Source: Phascolomyces articulosus (Eukaryota; Mucoromycota; Mucoromycetes; Mucorales; Lichtheimiaceae). Taken from it: a stretch of 64,000 bases of DNA. The stretch's first letter is position 1, and every line of letters starts with the position of its first letter. A program made the position numbers and the translations under genes. This document shows positions 36,899-48,115 of this stretch, piece after piece. The notes under the pieces were generated by a model. That model made no database searches. It was not told the origin of the DNA and saw only the letters and a program-made list of their open reading frames with translations. Where the stretch lies: positions 1-64,000 of the forward strand of contig JAIXMP010000062.1 in assembly GCA_025677815.1 (NCBI GenBank), given 5' to 3'.

Positions 36899-38858
36899 TT
36901 ATTCCATTTCTAATACAAGACATCGATCCCAACCATGTGAATCTTTTCGTACTTCAACTGTTTTCCAACCAGCCATGATCACTTGTACACGTTCGATCAT
37001 GCCTTTGCCACATTCAAGTACCAATTTAGAATGTCGATGCATGACGGTAGGTACCACCTTGCTAAGAACAGTATACCATTCATATCCATCTTCATTAGCA
37101 AACAATGCAGTGGCTGGTTCATGTTCCAATAATCGATGTTTAAAAATCGCCTTTTCACTAAGATAAGGTGGATTACATACAACTACATCAAATAATCCTA
37201 ATCCAGCTTCTGGTAAAAGTGACATGTCCTTTTCAATAAATTCAACCGTGGACTCCTTTGTTTTTAATAATAACCGATCGGCATTTTCTTTGGCTACTTG
37301 AATGGCTTCTGTACTAATATCCAAGCCCACACCCGTGGTCTCCATCCATCCCATCTTATGACACTGATCCAAAATCGACAAGAGCAAATTGCCACATCCG
37401 GTGCCAATATCCAATACACGTTTGGGTTTCATTTCTACAGTTGCTTGAACCAAAATTTCTGAACTTGGACGTGGCACAAGACATGCTTCTGTGACCTTGA
37501 ATTTTAGTTGACAGAATTCCTTTTCTCCCAAAACATAGGCTAAAGGTTTGCCATTGTTATCTTGATACAAATCATCGATGAATTCATCCCCTCCTGAAGC
37601 ATCCATGGATACACCCGCTTGACGTAATGTTTCCAATTTTTCATCCATTCTTCGTCGCCAAAATTTGTGTTCCCGTGCACGTAAAAGTTCAAACTTGTCA
37701 GGTTCATTGGCATGCCATGTCATGGTTTCTTGTGTGATCGGATGGGTTAATGTAATATGGGTTGTACTCATACAAAGTCCTTTGTCTTTGCTGGATTTCA
37801 ATACCCGGGTATAAGTGGAATTGCCTACAATAGGATGTTCTTGTGTAGCCATCAGTTTGCGTATAGCTGCACCTGCCAATGGTGTACGAATCGCAAGGTC
37901 GACCGTGGATAAATATTCAGCATGGTTGGATCGAGTAATGTTGACAATGGCTATAGATTGAAGCAAGTCAGTAATAGGTCGATTCAAATCTTGATCTTCT
38001 TCTTGATCTTCATTGGTCGTTTGTGATTTATCCTTTTGATCTTGAGTATTATTATCACTACTAGTCACTGTTGTAGTCATTGATTCTTCCAATTGTTCAA
38101 GTAAATCAGGTGGGACACGGCCATGACAAATAGTACGTATGGATATATTGATCTCACCATGTTGATATTGACGATTTATTTCTTCTTTGGCTTTTTCTGT
38201 TTTTGCAATGATTAACTAACAGAACCAGAACAGATATTTTCATTATTATTTATATGTTAGAGTGAGGGGGGAGGAATAAACAACAAACGCATAAACTTTT
38301 TTTTTTCCTTACCAATCCAGAAGCAGCTTTTTGCATAGAATAAGGTGACCAAAATTTCTCTTCTTCAGTTTTATTTGTTAAGGCATAAAAACATGCTTTC
38401 TCAAAAAATGTAGAACTCTATTATATATATATATATAAAAGTACATAAAATGATTAAAAAAGACAACATTTTGGGAAGAAGGAAAAATATAGTTTTTTAA
38501 TTGTTTAATCCATATAAAATGTTTTATTTTTACAAACCAATCCAGGTGCTTTCCAAACAATCGCTATATGTTCATCTTGATAGCGAATATCTACTGGAAT
38601 CGATTTTAATTTTTCACGTTCAACAATTGCTTGATCATATCGTACTTCAACAATATCACCAGCTTGTAAAATTCGAGTTTCTTCAGCTAATTGACCATTG
38701 ACAGATACTTCTTTACGATGAAATGCACGACGACAACATTCTTGGGATTGAACAATATGTCGATAATGTTTTAATAACCATTTTTTAATACGAGTATTAG
38801 TATCTACGTCTTTTACTGTTGCTTTCAAGTAATTTATCCGTTCCATTGAATCTGTCAT
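36899..38858 (-). CDS. Fusion: S4 + degenerate RluA-type pseudouridine synthase + HemK/PrmC glutamine methyltransferase
   Basis: Three exons on the minus strand: 38858-38538, 38417-38313, 38215-36899 (580 aa), phases exact. Residues about 10-75 are an S4-like RNA-binding domain (RIKKWLLKHY, CRRAFHRKEVSVNG, GDIVEVRY). Residues 90-320 follow the RluA pseudouridine-synthase fold (EHIAIVWKAPGL, ASGLLIIAKT, EHPIVGNSTYT, ITLTHPITQE). The catalytic HRLD motif reads YSMQ (Gln136 for Asp) and GRTHQIR reads RTPLAGAAIR, so this half should not isomerise uridine. Residues 350-580 are an N5-glutamine methyltransferase of class-I translation release factors: GKPLAYVLGEKEF, LVPRPSSE, DIGTGCGNLLLS, and catalytic N490-P-P-Y. 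Donor 1 is the less usual GTTTGT. Compartment (mitochondrion or cytosol) is not shown; no clear targeting peptide. Confidence 0.8.
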
Positions 38859-39417
38859 ATATATATATATATATATATTTGTATGTGTATATAGAATGGT
38901 ATTATTATTAAAAGAAGAGATAAAAAAACAACAACAACGAAAAAAAAAATAAAAGATCAATTTTTTTTACTTTTTTTGGTACACCGCTTTAAATTTCATC
39001 TACAGATTCAAACAAACATGAATATAAATTATGAAAAAAAAATAGAGACTTTTTTTATTAATAGATAGTTAAAAGACTATAATAAATGGAATGCAAGTTT
39101 GTAAAGAGAATATAGAAAATGATATATAAATAAACAATATAACAAAAAAGAATAAGCAGACGTAAAAAATAAGAGTAGGGGAAAGAAAATCTCTGAATTG
39201 AGTAAGTGGTGATAGTAGTGTTATATGAAGAAAGCAGAGGATGAAAAAAAAAAAAAAAGATGGATTGTATGTACGTAGGTTTTTTTTTTTTTGGTGGATG
39301 AAGTAGGGTGTGAGATAAAAAAAAAAAAAAGGGATATATAAATCTATTACAATTATTTTGGAGTTGTTGGGGTGTGTGGGAAATAATAATGATAATAATA
39401 ATAATAAATTGTTGAAT
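38859..39417. other. Intergenic between two minus-strand genes
   Basis: Starts with a (TA)n run (38857-38878) touching the start codon of the fusion gene, then A-rich DNA with long homopolymers. An ATAATAATA-type run lies at 39390-39410. No gene. Confidence 0.45.
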
Positions 39418-40891
39418 TTAGTTGTTAAGCAATGGTTGACGAACATCTTCATGATCCGTATCTTCTGTTTCTTGATAAGAATCACGACGTTCCTTATTAT
39501 TATTTCGCTTATTACGTTTACCACAACAGCATAGAAGATAGACAAACATCTTCCACGTGGACACAATCAGATCACGAATGTCACGGAACACACTTGCTTT
39601 ACCATGAACAATACGTTCAGGTCGAAGTCGATGACGATTATCAATCATGACTCGAATACACGCAACCACAGCACTTAGGACACCCAATGCAGTACTGGCA
39701 GAAATCAAAAACATAATGATCTGTTGGTATCTTACTGCATTCATCACAGGTGCACCTCCTAAAATCTGACCTGTCATCATACCAGGAATAGAAATCAACC
39801 CGATCACAGACATTTGATTGATGGTAGGTAACATGGCTAATCGAACCGCTTCAATGGCAATAGATTGTCCAGCTTCCCAACGACTGGCTCCAAATGCAAG
39901 ATAGGTTTCAATATGTTCTTTTCGTGATCCAACACTTGATAAACAACTACTTAATGCTACTGCCATACCACTCATCATATTGCCCAATAACATACCCATC
40001 GTTGGAATAAATGTTTCTGGAATCCAGAATGGATGTTGTTCCATGGCATATTTACTACCAATAATACCAATCAAAAGAGTCGAAAATGCTGTGGATAATA
40101 ATACAGATAGAAACTAAAGAAATATATTAGTTGATATTGCATTTATGTTTTTTTTTATGTAAATAGAGTTTTTATATTTTTACCATGCCACGGAAGGTCT
40201 GTTTAGATTTATTATATACAGTTTCATATGTACCGAGTAGAATTAAAACACCTGATTATAACCATATATCATTTAAAAATAATATAGGGTTAATTCCTCT
40301 TTTCTTTTTACAAGTATATGTGAATATTAAAATAAAAAGATCCTTACATGTCATTAACATAATAATGGCTGGATGTCTTGCTTTAAATACATCCTCAAGG
40401 ATATAACCCTAAAAAAAAATAACACATATGCAAATGCATGCAATTATTAGTACAAATATAGATACACGCGATCGATTCTCTCATTTGATCCTCCATTTCT
40501 ATTTGAATTGTTCCTCTCTTGTTATATATATATAGAATAATTACCATGATAGTAAGTTGTACAAGACATCGAACAGATGCAATGATAAGTGATTTTTCCA
40601 ACTTTAACCCAAGCATAATCGACATGATACCTAAAAATCAAACGTTTTTTAATTAATTTATCAGTCAATACATAAAAAAAATATTAATATATCTCGTAAC
40701 TATCTTTCTCGTACCAATTCATAAATATATAAATCAGACTAATTACCATTGACAAGAATGAAACCAGACGCAACTGCAACATTCCTCCAATCGAGCTGAG
40801 GTTGTGTATGACCATCTTCAGCATAAGTATCTAAAGTTACATTATCGGGAGTTTGTAACCCTGACATTTCTAAAAGAAATGAATGGCCCAT
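39418..40891 (-). CDS. UPF0014/FetB-like ABC-type membrane protein
   Basis: Five exons on the minus strand: 40891-40747, 40630-40545, 40408-40348, 40251-40184, 40113-39418 (351 aa). Several hydrophobic segments (VAVASGFILVNGIMSIML, PAIIMLMTCVLILLGTY, FLSVLLSTAFSTLLIGIIG, MLLGNMMSGMAVALSS, IIMFLISASTALGVLSAVVA) fit the seven-helix UPF0014 family. The signatures QTFRGM, ETFIPTMGMLLGNMMSG, YLAFGASRWEA and ISIPGMMTGQILGGA are the family's conserved core. Bacterial FetB exports iron with ATPase FetA; plant ALS3/STAR2 relatives act in aluminium tolerance. No ATPase partner is encoded nearby. The C-terminal tail has CCC and a basic, then acidic stretch. Substrate is unknown here. Confidence 0.85.
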
Positions 40892-41950
40892 TGTATTATG
40901 TTTTTATAAATCTTTAAAAAAAAGTTGTAAATTAATAAAAAAAAAAGCAAGGGTGAAAAAAGCGAAGGGTTGAAAAAGAAAAAGAAAAAAAAAATGTTAA
41001 AAAAGATTTCTTCACTCCGAGACACGAACTTGATTGTGGAACCTTTCCCTTTTTTTTTTTTTTTTTCTTCTGCTTCTTTTTCTCCCAAGTTTCGAAAGCG
41101 ATTTTATTTATGAATAATGAAATGAATGACCTTTTTTTTTTAATTCACATTCTCATCTGTCCTACATCCTGTTCCGTTTCAACTTTTTATATATGATAAA
41201 AGATTGTTTTATTAAAAGCAAAAAAAGGACCTTTTTAATAAATATTTCAATGAGGTGAGGGACCGGATCTCCGCGTCATCGTCGTCATTGATGTTGATCA
41301 TCTCTTTTATATATATATATAAATTTGTCAGGAATATTAGATAGTATACTTCAGTGTTAATATGTAAAGATCATAATTGTACTGTTAATGATAAAAAAAA
41401 GTCTCTTTTGTTTTATTATTTACACTGTTGCTATACAAACAAATCTTTCCTATTTTTGACACATTATACTAAACCAACTACGTAATCATACATTATCATT
41501 CACTCTTTATTATTCAACTGACAAGATGGTTTTTATTAAGGATCCTTGGCAATCCATCCTATATATATAGGAAGAATCAAACAGATACCTCAAGACGCAT
41601 GATGATTTTAATATGGACATGATTAAGTCTAACCATTTCCAGCTATAATATCATCATGATGTAGTTTGTATATGTCTAAATAGCATCAGTTTAAAGTTTT
41701 TAAAGAAGGTGTGTGTATTACTACTACTACTAATAAGTAAATAGATTACTAAATCAGAAAGTAACTCTTCGTCTTCTTCTAACATTCATATAATATAACA
41801 AGTTCTAGAATATTCATGGATTTGTGCTTGATAAACTACATTCAGTAAATAATAACAAGGAAAATGGGAAGATGAATGATGGAAAAGTGACGTATATGTA
41901 TGTATTTTTTTTTAAAAAAAATGTAAAAATAATCTATCTACTTGTTTATA
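40892..41950. other. Intergenic, no gene recognised
   Basis: Upstream of the FetB-like gene; AT-rich with purine-rich runs near 40930-41000 and a (TA)n run at 41312. No motif-bearing frame until the transposase remnant. Confidence 0.45.
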
Positions 41951-42026
41951 TCTGATTGCCAAAACCAAAATATACCATTGAACTGAGAACTCATTGTCAA
42001 CGCAGATAGAAGAAGCTTTGCTATAA

Positions 42027-43300
42027 AATTGGGATACAATGAAGATGTCTTCAAAGGGTCTCATGAATAGCAACACTATTTTAATGAGATACTCCCTTGG
42101 TCAAATCAAGACACATGGAAAATCTGTTTCAATCGATGAAGTCGTAGTAAAAGCTGACCTCCCCAATAATATTATTGCAAGAATAAGGACACTTTGTCCT
42201 TCAGACGTCTATAATATGGACGAGACTGCATTAATGTACTACAATCCCCCCCATCCAAGACTACAACTGGTACACGTCCAATAGAAGGTATGCAGATGGA
42301 AGTGATTTTCGGGAACCTGTTATTATTGGCAAGAGTTTAAATCCAGTAAAAAAAAAAACCTGGTAATTTTTTTAATTGTTTGGATAAAAGATATTAGCAA
42401 TATAAATAGCGGTCAATGTTTTTTTTACGTACATCGTATTCATGAATGACTATTAATAATAAAAATCCCATTATAATTTCCTTAGCTTCTTCTTATGGAT
42501 TTTCTCTTTACGTTCCTAACAAGACAGCTTGGATGACAACCAGTGTTTTTAAAACCTATCTTAGAAGAAATGATAGTGCCATGGGTCAGCAAAAGCGACG
42601 CATCCTTCTTTTTGCTTGATAACTTTTTCTAGGCACCGTTGTGATTACATACCCGAGAATATTGATATTCTATATTTACCTCCAAATACAACAACCAAAT
42701 TGCAATCACTGGATGCTGATATAATTCGTCTTCAATTGCACCCTGGTGTTTAAATCAGCTTCTTCAGCACCACCGTACTCGACCAAAATGCATCGGAGAA
42801 AAACCTTATCGAAACAGAGTGCTGGACTGTTTCAGCACTGACGTGTTTATCCCAAACAAGGCGTACCCCACTTTATGGCTATTTAGCACTGGAAATTTTG
42901 AATATCTACCCTCCGTTGGTAATTAGGTCTCAATTACCACGAAGTAACAGTTTCATCGTATACACTCCGAGACTTGTAAAATTGATTTTATAAATAAATC
43001 AAAAATATAATGGAAAATGATCATTTATATTGAATCGTTTCAAAAATTGTTTTTTTAATAAATCAACAATAATATATATGTATATGTATGTATAAAATGA
43101 TGGGTTACTTGAAATGGGCTCTTAAAACAACAAAAATCCGCACTCATGTTTCTGGCGTATATGATCTTGACTTTAGTGAAACCGAATATGAGTCTTTCGT
43201 TGATCCAGAGTTTGAGAGGAATCCTACTCTAACTCCACTGAACGATAATGCTATTATTACCCTTGTGCGAAGAACAGAAGATGAAACACAAGATGGATAA
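42027..43300 (+). pseudogene. Dead pogo/Tigger-type (DDE_1) transposase
   Basis: A chain of plus-strand fragments in different frames follows the order of a pogo-family transposase. First is VYNMDETALMYY (first catalytic Asp) at about 42210-42240. At 42490-42617 comes PNKTAWMTTSVFKTYL with QQKRRILLFA ending in a stop where the second catalytic Asp motif (LLLVDN) should begin. Then DILYLPPNTTTKLQSLDADI at about 42664-42730, matching the LPPNTTS.LQPMDQGI block with the third Asp. A C-terminal acidic region follows (43088-43300). The HTH/CENP-B DNA-binding half is missing and no terminal repeats were found. Multiple stops and frame changes make it inactive. Confidence 0.75.
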
Positions 43301-44309
43301 TGAAGAAGTTTAAAAACAATATCCAAGGACTTTCTCTCCAACAAAAGATCGAAGCAGTAAATGTGATGTTAACACTTCTGGATGATGAAGAGCACTACCA
43401 GGCAAAAAAAAAAATGTTATGTGGAATTCATGATAGTTTTACAAAGAGATCATATTCAAGACAATCTTCACTAGAAGATTCCTTTATTTAAAACAACATG
43501 GATTACATTTACATCTTGTTTTTTTTAATATATTGATTTTTCTTTTTTTTTTTTTTTTTCAAGCCAACAATTCCTTCTTTATCATTTTGTCATTTTTCTT
43601 TAACTTTTTAGAATTTTAAGTAGTATAACTTCTCTCCTCCTTACTCGTCTTTATTTCTATTTTCTTTTATTTATCTTTGGAGTTCCCTCTTGTTTAGTAA
43701 TAAATAGTGTCTATATATATCAGATTATGTATTATAAAATTCACCCTGCTCTGTCAATAACTCTTTAAGAACCCAAATTGGAAACTCGAAAATCGATAAA
43801 AGACATAAAAATTTACATCTATATTAAAACTATTATATACTGGCTGTCAAGGCACTGGGAGAGAAAATATAATAATATAGGACGCATATTTGTTGTTCAA
43901 CATTTAGGAAACCTATACAGAGGGAACTCATTGCTTCTGCATAATTATTACCATTTAAGGGTATTTGTTTATTTTCCATATGGTGCAATACCCAAAAAAC
44001 TCGTTGCACATTGCATATTACGTTCTCATTAAGTTTCTTTTCTTTAAAGGATTTTGTTTTTATTAATTCTCAATAAACGCTTTGTCCTATGGGCTTTAAT
44101 TGTTCGAGAAAGATCTAGGAAGGGTAGGAAGGGGATGAAAAAACCCTCTGTCATGCTAGAGAGGGAAAAAAAAAGAAGGAGATTGATGTGTTGGTTATTG
44201 TGAAGGCAGAGGATCTGGTATGTTTATAATCTAATATGTGTAAGGCTATGCTACAGGAGAAGGCTGGCTATTTATCTGGTTTTTCTTGATTACATATAAG
44301 AAAAAAGTT
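43301..44309. other. Intergenic, no confirmed gene
   Basis: An open stretch at 43300-43491 may be the tail of the transposase remnant. The rest is AT-rich. A small inverted repeat (CCCTCT...AGAGGG) lies at about 44144-44163. Nothing else supported. Confidence 0.4.
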
Positions 44310-44606
44310 TTACTTACCCTGCTTCAGGCGGGAGAGGAGAGATCCAGTTGACGAAATCACTGCCCAGGTTTTGGTGGAGAAGAAATTGTTGTGGTTGATG
44401 GCTAAGTGTTGTAGTGAATCAACATCTGAGAGGATTTGACATATTAAGTTTCTTTTCCACTTTTCCAAAAAAAAATTGTTATGTAAAGCGAGATTTCGAA
44501 GGGGCTGACAGCATATTATGCAGTATATAAATCGATTTGGACGGAGATCCAGATTGGATGCGTACGTAGCAATGATTGTATAGTTAAATAGCTGAATTCG
44601 TTCCAA
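44310..44606 (-). pseudogene. LRR-like gene fragment
   Basis: A 98-residue minus-strand frame includes LRNLALHNNFF and SDVDSLQHLAINHNNFF, which have the LxxLxLxxN spacing of leucine-rich repeats, as in fungal F-box/LRR proteins. There is no start context, no F-box and no continuation on either side, so it is most likely a truncated remnant. Two repeats only, hence low confidence. Confidence 0.35.
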
Positions 44607-45124
44607 GAGTATAAATGATATATAATGGTATTTTCCTTAACATTGAAAAGAAAATTCAGAATTGTTAAAAATCTGTTGACACTTTATTTATCCAAAAAAA
44701 AAATGGTGACAAAACTCTTGTTATGCCAATTCATACAGAATGCGGTTTTACGGTTCAGAAGTCGGCAGGAAATTAGAGTCGAGACCAAAACAAACAAATA
44801 AAGAAGAGGAGCAGAAAATTTTGTAGAATTTTCTTCAAGTATTAGTGTACAAAGTAACATATATTGTAAAAAAAAAGATCGTCTTCTTCCTCCATTTTTT
44901 TTTTATAAAAAAAAAATCTGTAGCATATTTCCTTTCATACTATATAATCCTTTCGAGAAATTACAAAAAAAAAAAAAGTAACCGTGTATATATATAATAG
45001 AGAAGAAATGAGAGGAGAAAAGAGAAAAAAAATTATCCAAAGCGAGATTGGAGGATAAAAGTCAACAAAAGTATACTTTCTAATATATATATATATATAT
45101 ATAATGTCAAAAGAATAAAATACA
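44607..45124. other. Intergenic, upstream of the MFS gene
   Basis: AT-rich; a (TA)n tract at 45083-45103 ends about 20 bp before the MFS start codon and may act as a TATA-like element. No gene. Confidence 0.4.
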
Positions 45125-47808
45125 ATGGTATTATTCAACAGGAAACAACAGCAATCAGTAGAAAAAACAAGAAAGAAACCATTCTTTCTTAAGCATAGGT
45201 CGTCTTCTGTTTACATTTTAGCTGCTGTTAGTTTTTCATTTTTTACTAATGTAAGTTTTTGTTTGATTTATCAAATACTAACACACAATTCAACAAGTGA
45301 AAAATTAATATTTTTCATTATATAATAAACAAAATTGTATAGGAAATGTTATATGGAATTATTACCCCAATTAGTGCGTTTCACTCCAAAGAGAGATAAC
45401 AGCAATGATTTATATAACAACAAAAAAGGTGATATTAACAATACATTTGCGCTTGTCTAAAATCATATGTATTTATTTGTAGTGCCATTTGTTCTTGATT
45501 CCATGCGTCGTGGAATAGATTTCAATTCAATGGGCACTGGAGAACAAACAGCGTATGATATTGCTGGACATGAAGGTGACATATCCAGTGATACTGGGAT
45601 CCTTTTAGCAATCTATTATGCTGGTTTTGGTGGTGCTTCGCCTATTTTTGGCTATCTAAGTGTGTTTTTCTTTTTTAGATATAAATATAAAAATTGCTCC
45701 ATATGGTGGATTGATTTTTGTTTTATTAACAAGATGTCTTACCCTTTTTTCTATATTACATTACACCTTTTAGGTGATCGAGTATTCCATAATAGAAAAA
45801 GTACCATGTTACTAGGTATCATTATTTTAATTGGTTCACTTTTTCTATTTTTATTCGTCACACACTATTGGATGTTTGCTCTTGGGCGTTTACTTCAAGG
45901 ACTTGGTGCTGGTGGTGTGGCAACGATGGGGTATGTACTTGTGGCAGATACTTCTCCAGCTGATGTTCTCGGTACACAAGTATGTAAAAAGAGAACCTAT
46001 TCTGTTTGGAAATTTATTATGGAGGGGGTATTGTTGTATATAATCTACGTATCAGAGAATAAGATAATAGCTATAATCAAATGGGGGGTGGGTCATCATA
46101 ATAGGAGTCATTATTCATACTGTATTGATTCTTCTTGAAGTTTGTTCATTGAATACTACTACTACTAATAATAATAATACATAATGACATTATAAAATAT
46201 ACAGTTAGGAAGAGCATACATGTGCTATATGGCTGGATTGGCTGCAGGTGGACCTGCTGGAGGTATATACATAATGAACCATTTAAATTATACTCAAATC
46301 GAATGATATGTAGTATTTTCTCTAAATTATAAATTATACACTAATTTATCCATCTTTTAATCGTCATTGAATATTTCGCCAAAAAAAAATAGGTGGTACG
46401 TAAAGTGTATATCTCTTGTCCGAAAAAAAAGGTTATGGTCAAAAGCGAATTATCTAATGATATTTACTAAATTTTACTCTTTTTTTTTTAGCTTTATTCC
46501 TACATTATGGATTCAAAGTGCCATTTATTTTTAGCCTTGCGTTTGTGGGAATTGAATTAGTTCTTTGTATTTTTATTATTGAACGACGTAATATGCCAAA
46601 ACATTGGTTTGAAAATTTAAAAAATGATGGTGATGGGAGAGCAGCAACAACAGAAACACAATACAAAGTCAACAATGAAAACGATAGTAGTGGTTTTGGA
46701 GGAGATGATAGAAGTAATGGTCTTACTATGAATAAATCTAATCTTCAACAAATAAGCGATGCTAATAATACAGCTGAAAAAGAGTACACTTTAATGGATG
46801 TGGACTTACAAGAATCAGCAACAGCCACACCATTGCCTCTACGAAACTCTTTTTCATCATCAACACCATCAACATTACATTCTCAGCAACTACAACAACA
46901 AAATGATGATATAAACAATAAAAATATTATTACTACAACTCAACTTTTAAAAAGTTCACGAATATGGACCATTATCCTTGTATCCTTTTGTTCTGGATGG
47001 GCAGTCATCACTTTCGAGGTCTGTTTATTTATTTGTTACAATATGATTACAATCATTTACCTATACTAGAGCCCAAAACATATAATTCCAGTTGCTAATA
47101 ATATATCTTCGGTATTATTATTTTTCTTTACACATAGCCCACATTACCTATTTATTTAAACGAAGAATGGGGTTATAACACAAGTGAAATTGGACTTTTA
47201 TTAGTAATCCAATTGATTCCTACAGCTGTTGCATCACTTATTTCTGGATACATGTACGATCGTATAGGAGCTCGTTTTCTTTGTTTTATCACATTGATAT
47301 TGGGTGGTATAAGTCTTGCTGTTTCCGGTATTCCAAATCGACATACAGCTGGTGGTGCTATACCTCTGATTGCCACCACGGCCACCAATGAATTCTTTGC
47401 TTCTGTATATAAGGCTGCAACACTACCTGAAGCATCTCTCGCTGCTAAAGCATTAGCTAATGGTAACGATAGTGGGAATGCCCGTGCCTATGGATTAACA
47501 AATATGGCGTTTGCGGCTGGTAAATAAAAATGCTATTATTTATTTTGCATAATCCAACTTACAAGCGTCGTCTTCTCTTCATACTTATAAACACAAACTG
47601 CTGCATAAATATATAAATAGGTTGTTTAACAAGTCCATTACTTTCTGGTTATTTATATGAACAAACAAGCTTCTTTTTAATGTGTATAATTACTTCTTCT
47701 ATTTTATTTTTAGCTGCACCTTTTGCATTTATATTTTTAGGTGGTAAAATAATCGGCTTCCCATGTATTAAGAAATTCATTTCTTCTTTCAGTAGAACAT
47801 CTTCTTAA
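45125..47808 (+). CDS. Major facilitator superfamily transporter (DHA/VMAT-like)
   Basis: Exons: 45125-45250, 45343-45373, 45483-45659, 45774-45979, 46205-46262, 46492-47018, 47138-47519, 47621-47808 (564 aa). The 31-nt second exon (donor GTGCGT) joins to give EMLYGIITPIMPFVLDSMR, the usual MFS TM1 end. Motif A is GYLSDRVFHNRKS between TM2 and TM3; LGRLLQGLGAGG and GLAAGGPAGA follow in TM4-5. A central cytosolic loop of about 120 residues is Asn/Ser/Gln-rich. The second half has GYMYDRIGAR as the repeated motif A, and the last exon supplies TM11-12. Similarity is closest to drug:H+ antiporter and VMAT-like carriers; substrate unknown. A 3-nt exon (GTG, 46394-46396) could be included without breaking frame. 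Confidence 0.85.
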
Positions 47809-48115
47809 AAAAAGTTATATATATATATAAGTCATCTTCTTTATTATGATCCTTTCAATTGGATAACATAAAAAAACTGCCACTGTTAATTATAATATTA
47901 ATACTACTTTATAAGTTGTTGTCAGTTGTTTATAATTATGATGAGGAAAAATATTGCGCACGGGCCTCGCAAAAGTTTCTTTGCTGCGGAATAGAAAAAA
48001 AAACATTATGAAGTCACCAATTGCATTTTTTTTAACTCTCACGCTTTGGAAGCTTTTTCTTTATTTCTCTTTTTCTCTCTCTTATTTCCTAACTCAATAC
48101 TAATATATATAAAAA
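47809..48115. other. Intergenic between MFS and RRM genes
   Basis: Starts with a (TA)n run at 47816-47830 and ends in a T/C-rich leader (48040-48090) before the ATG at 48116. No gene. Confidence 0.4.

Noticed and set aside
39069..39566. 165-codon minus-strand frame rich in Phe/Leu/Ile
   Set aside because: Its 5' part is the FetB-like exon in the wrong frame and the rest is homopolymer-rich intergenic DNA.
44100..44115. GTTCGA-like sequence as a possible tRNA B box
   Set aside because: No A box at the right distance, and no acceptor-stem pairing or cloverleaf can be drawn.
44144..44163. Small inverted repeat CCCTCT...AGAGGG
   Set aside because: Six-base stem only, with no T tract or neighbouring gene end that would make it a terminator or RNA.
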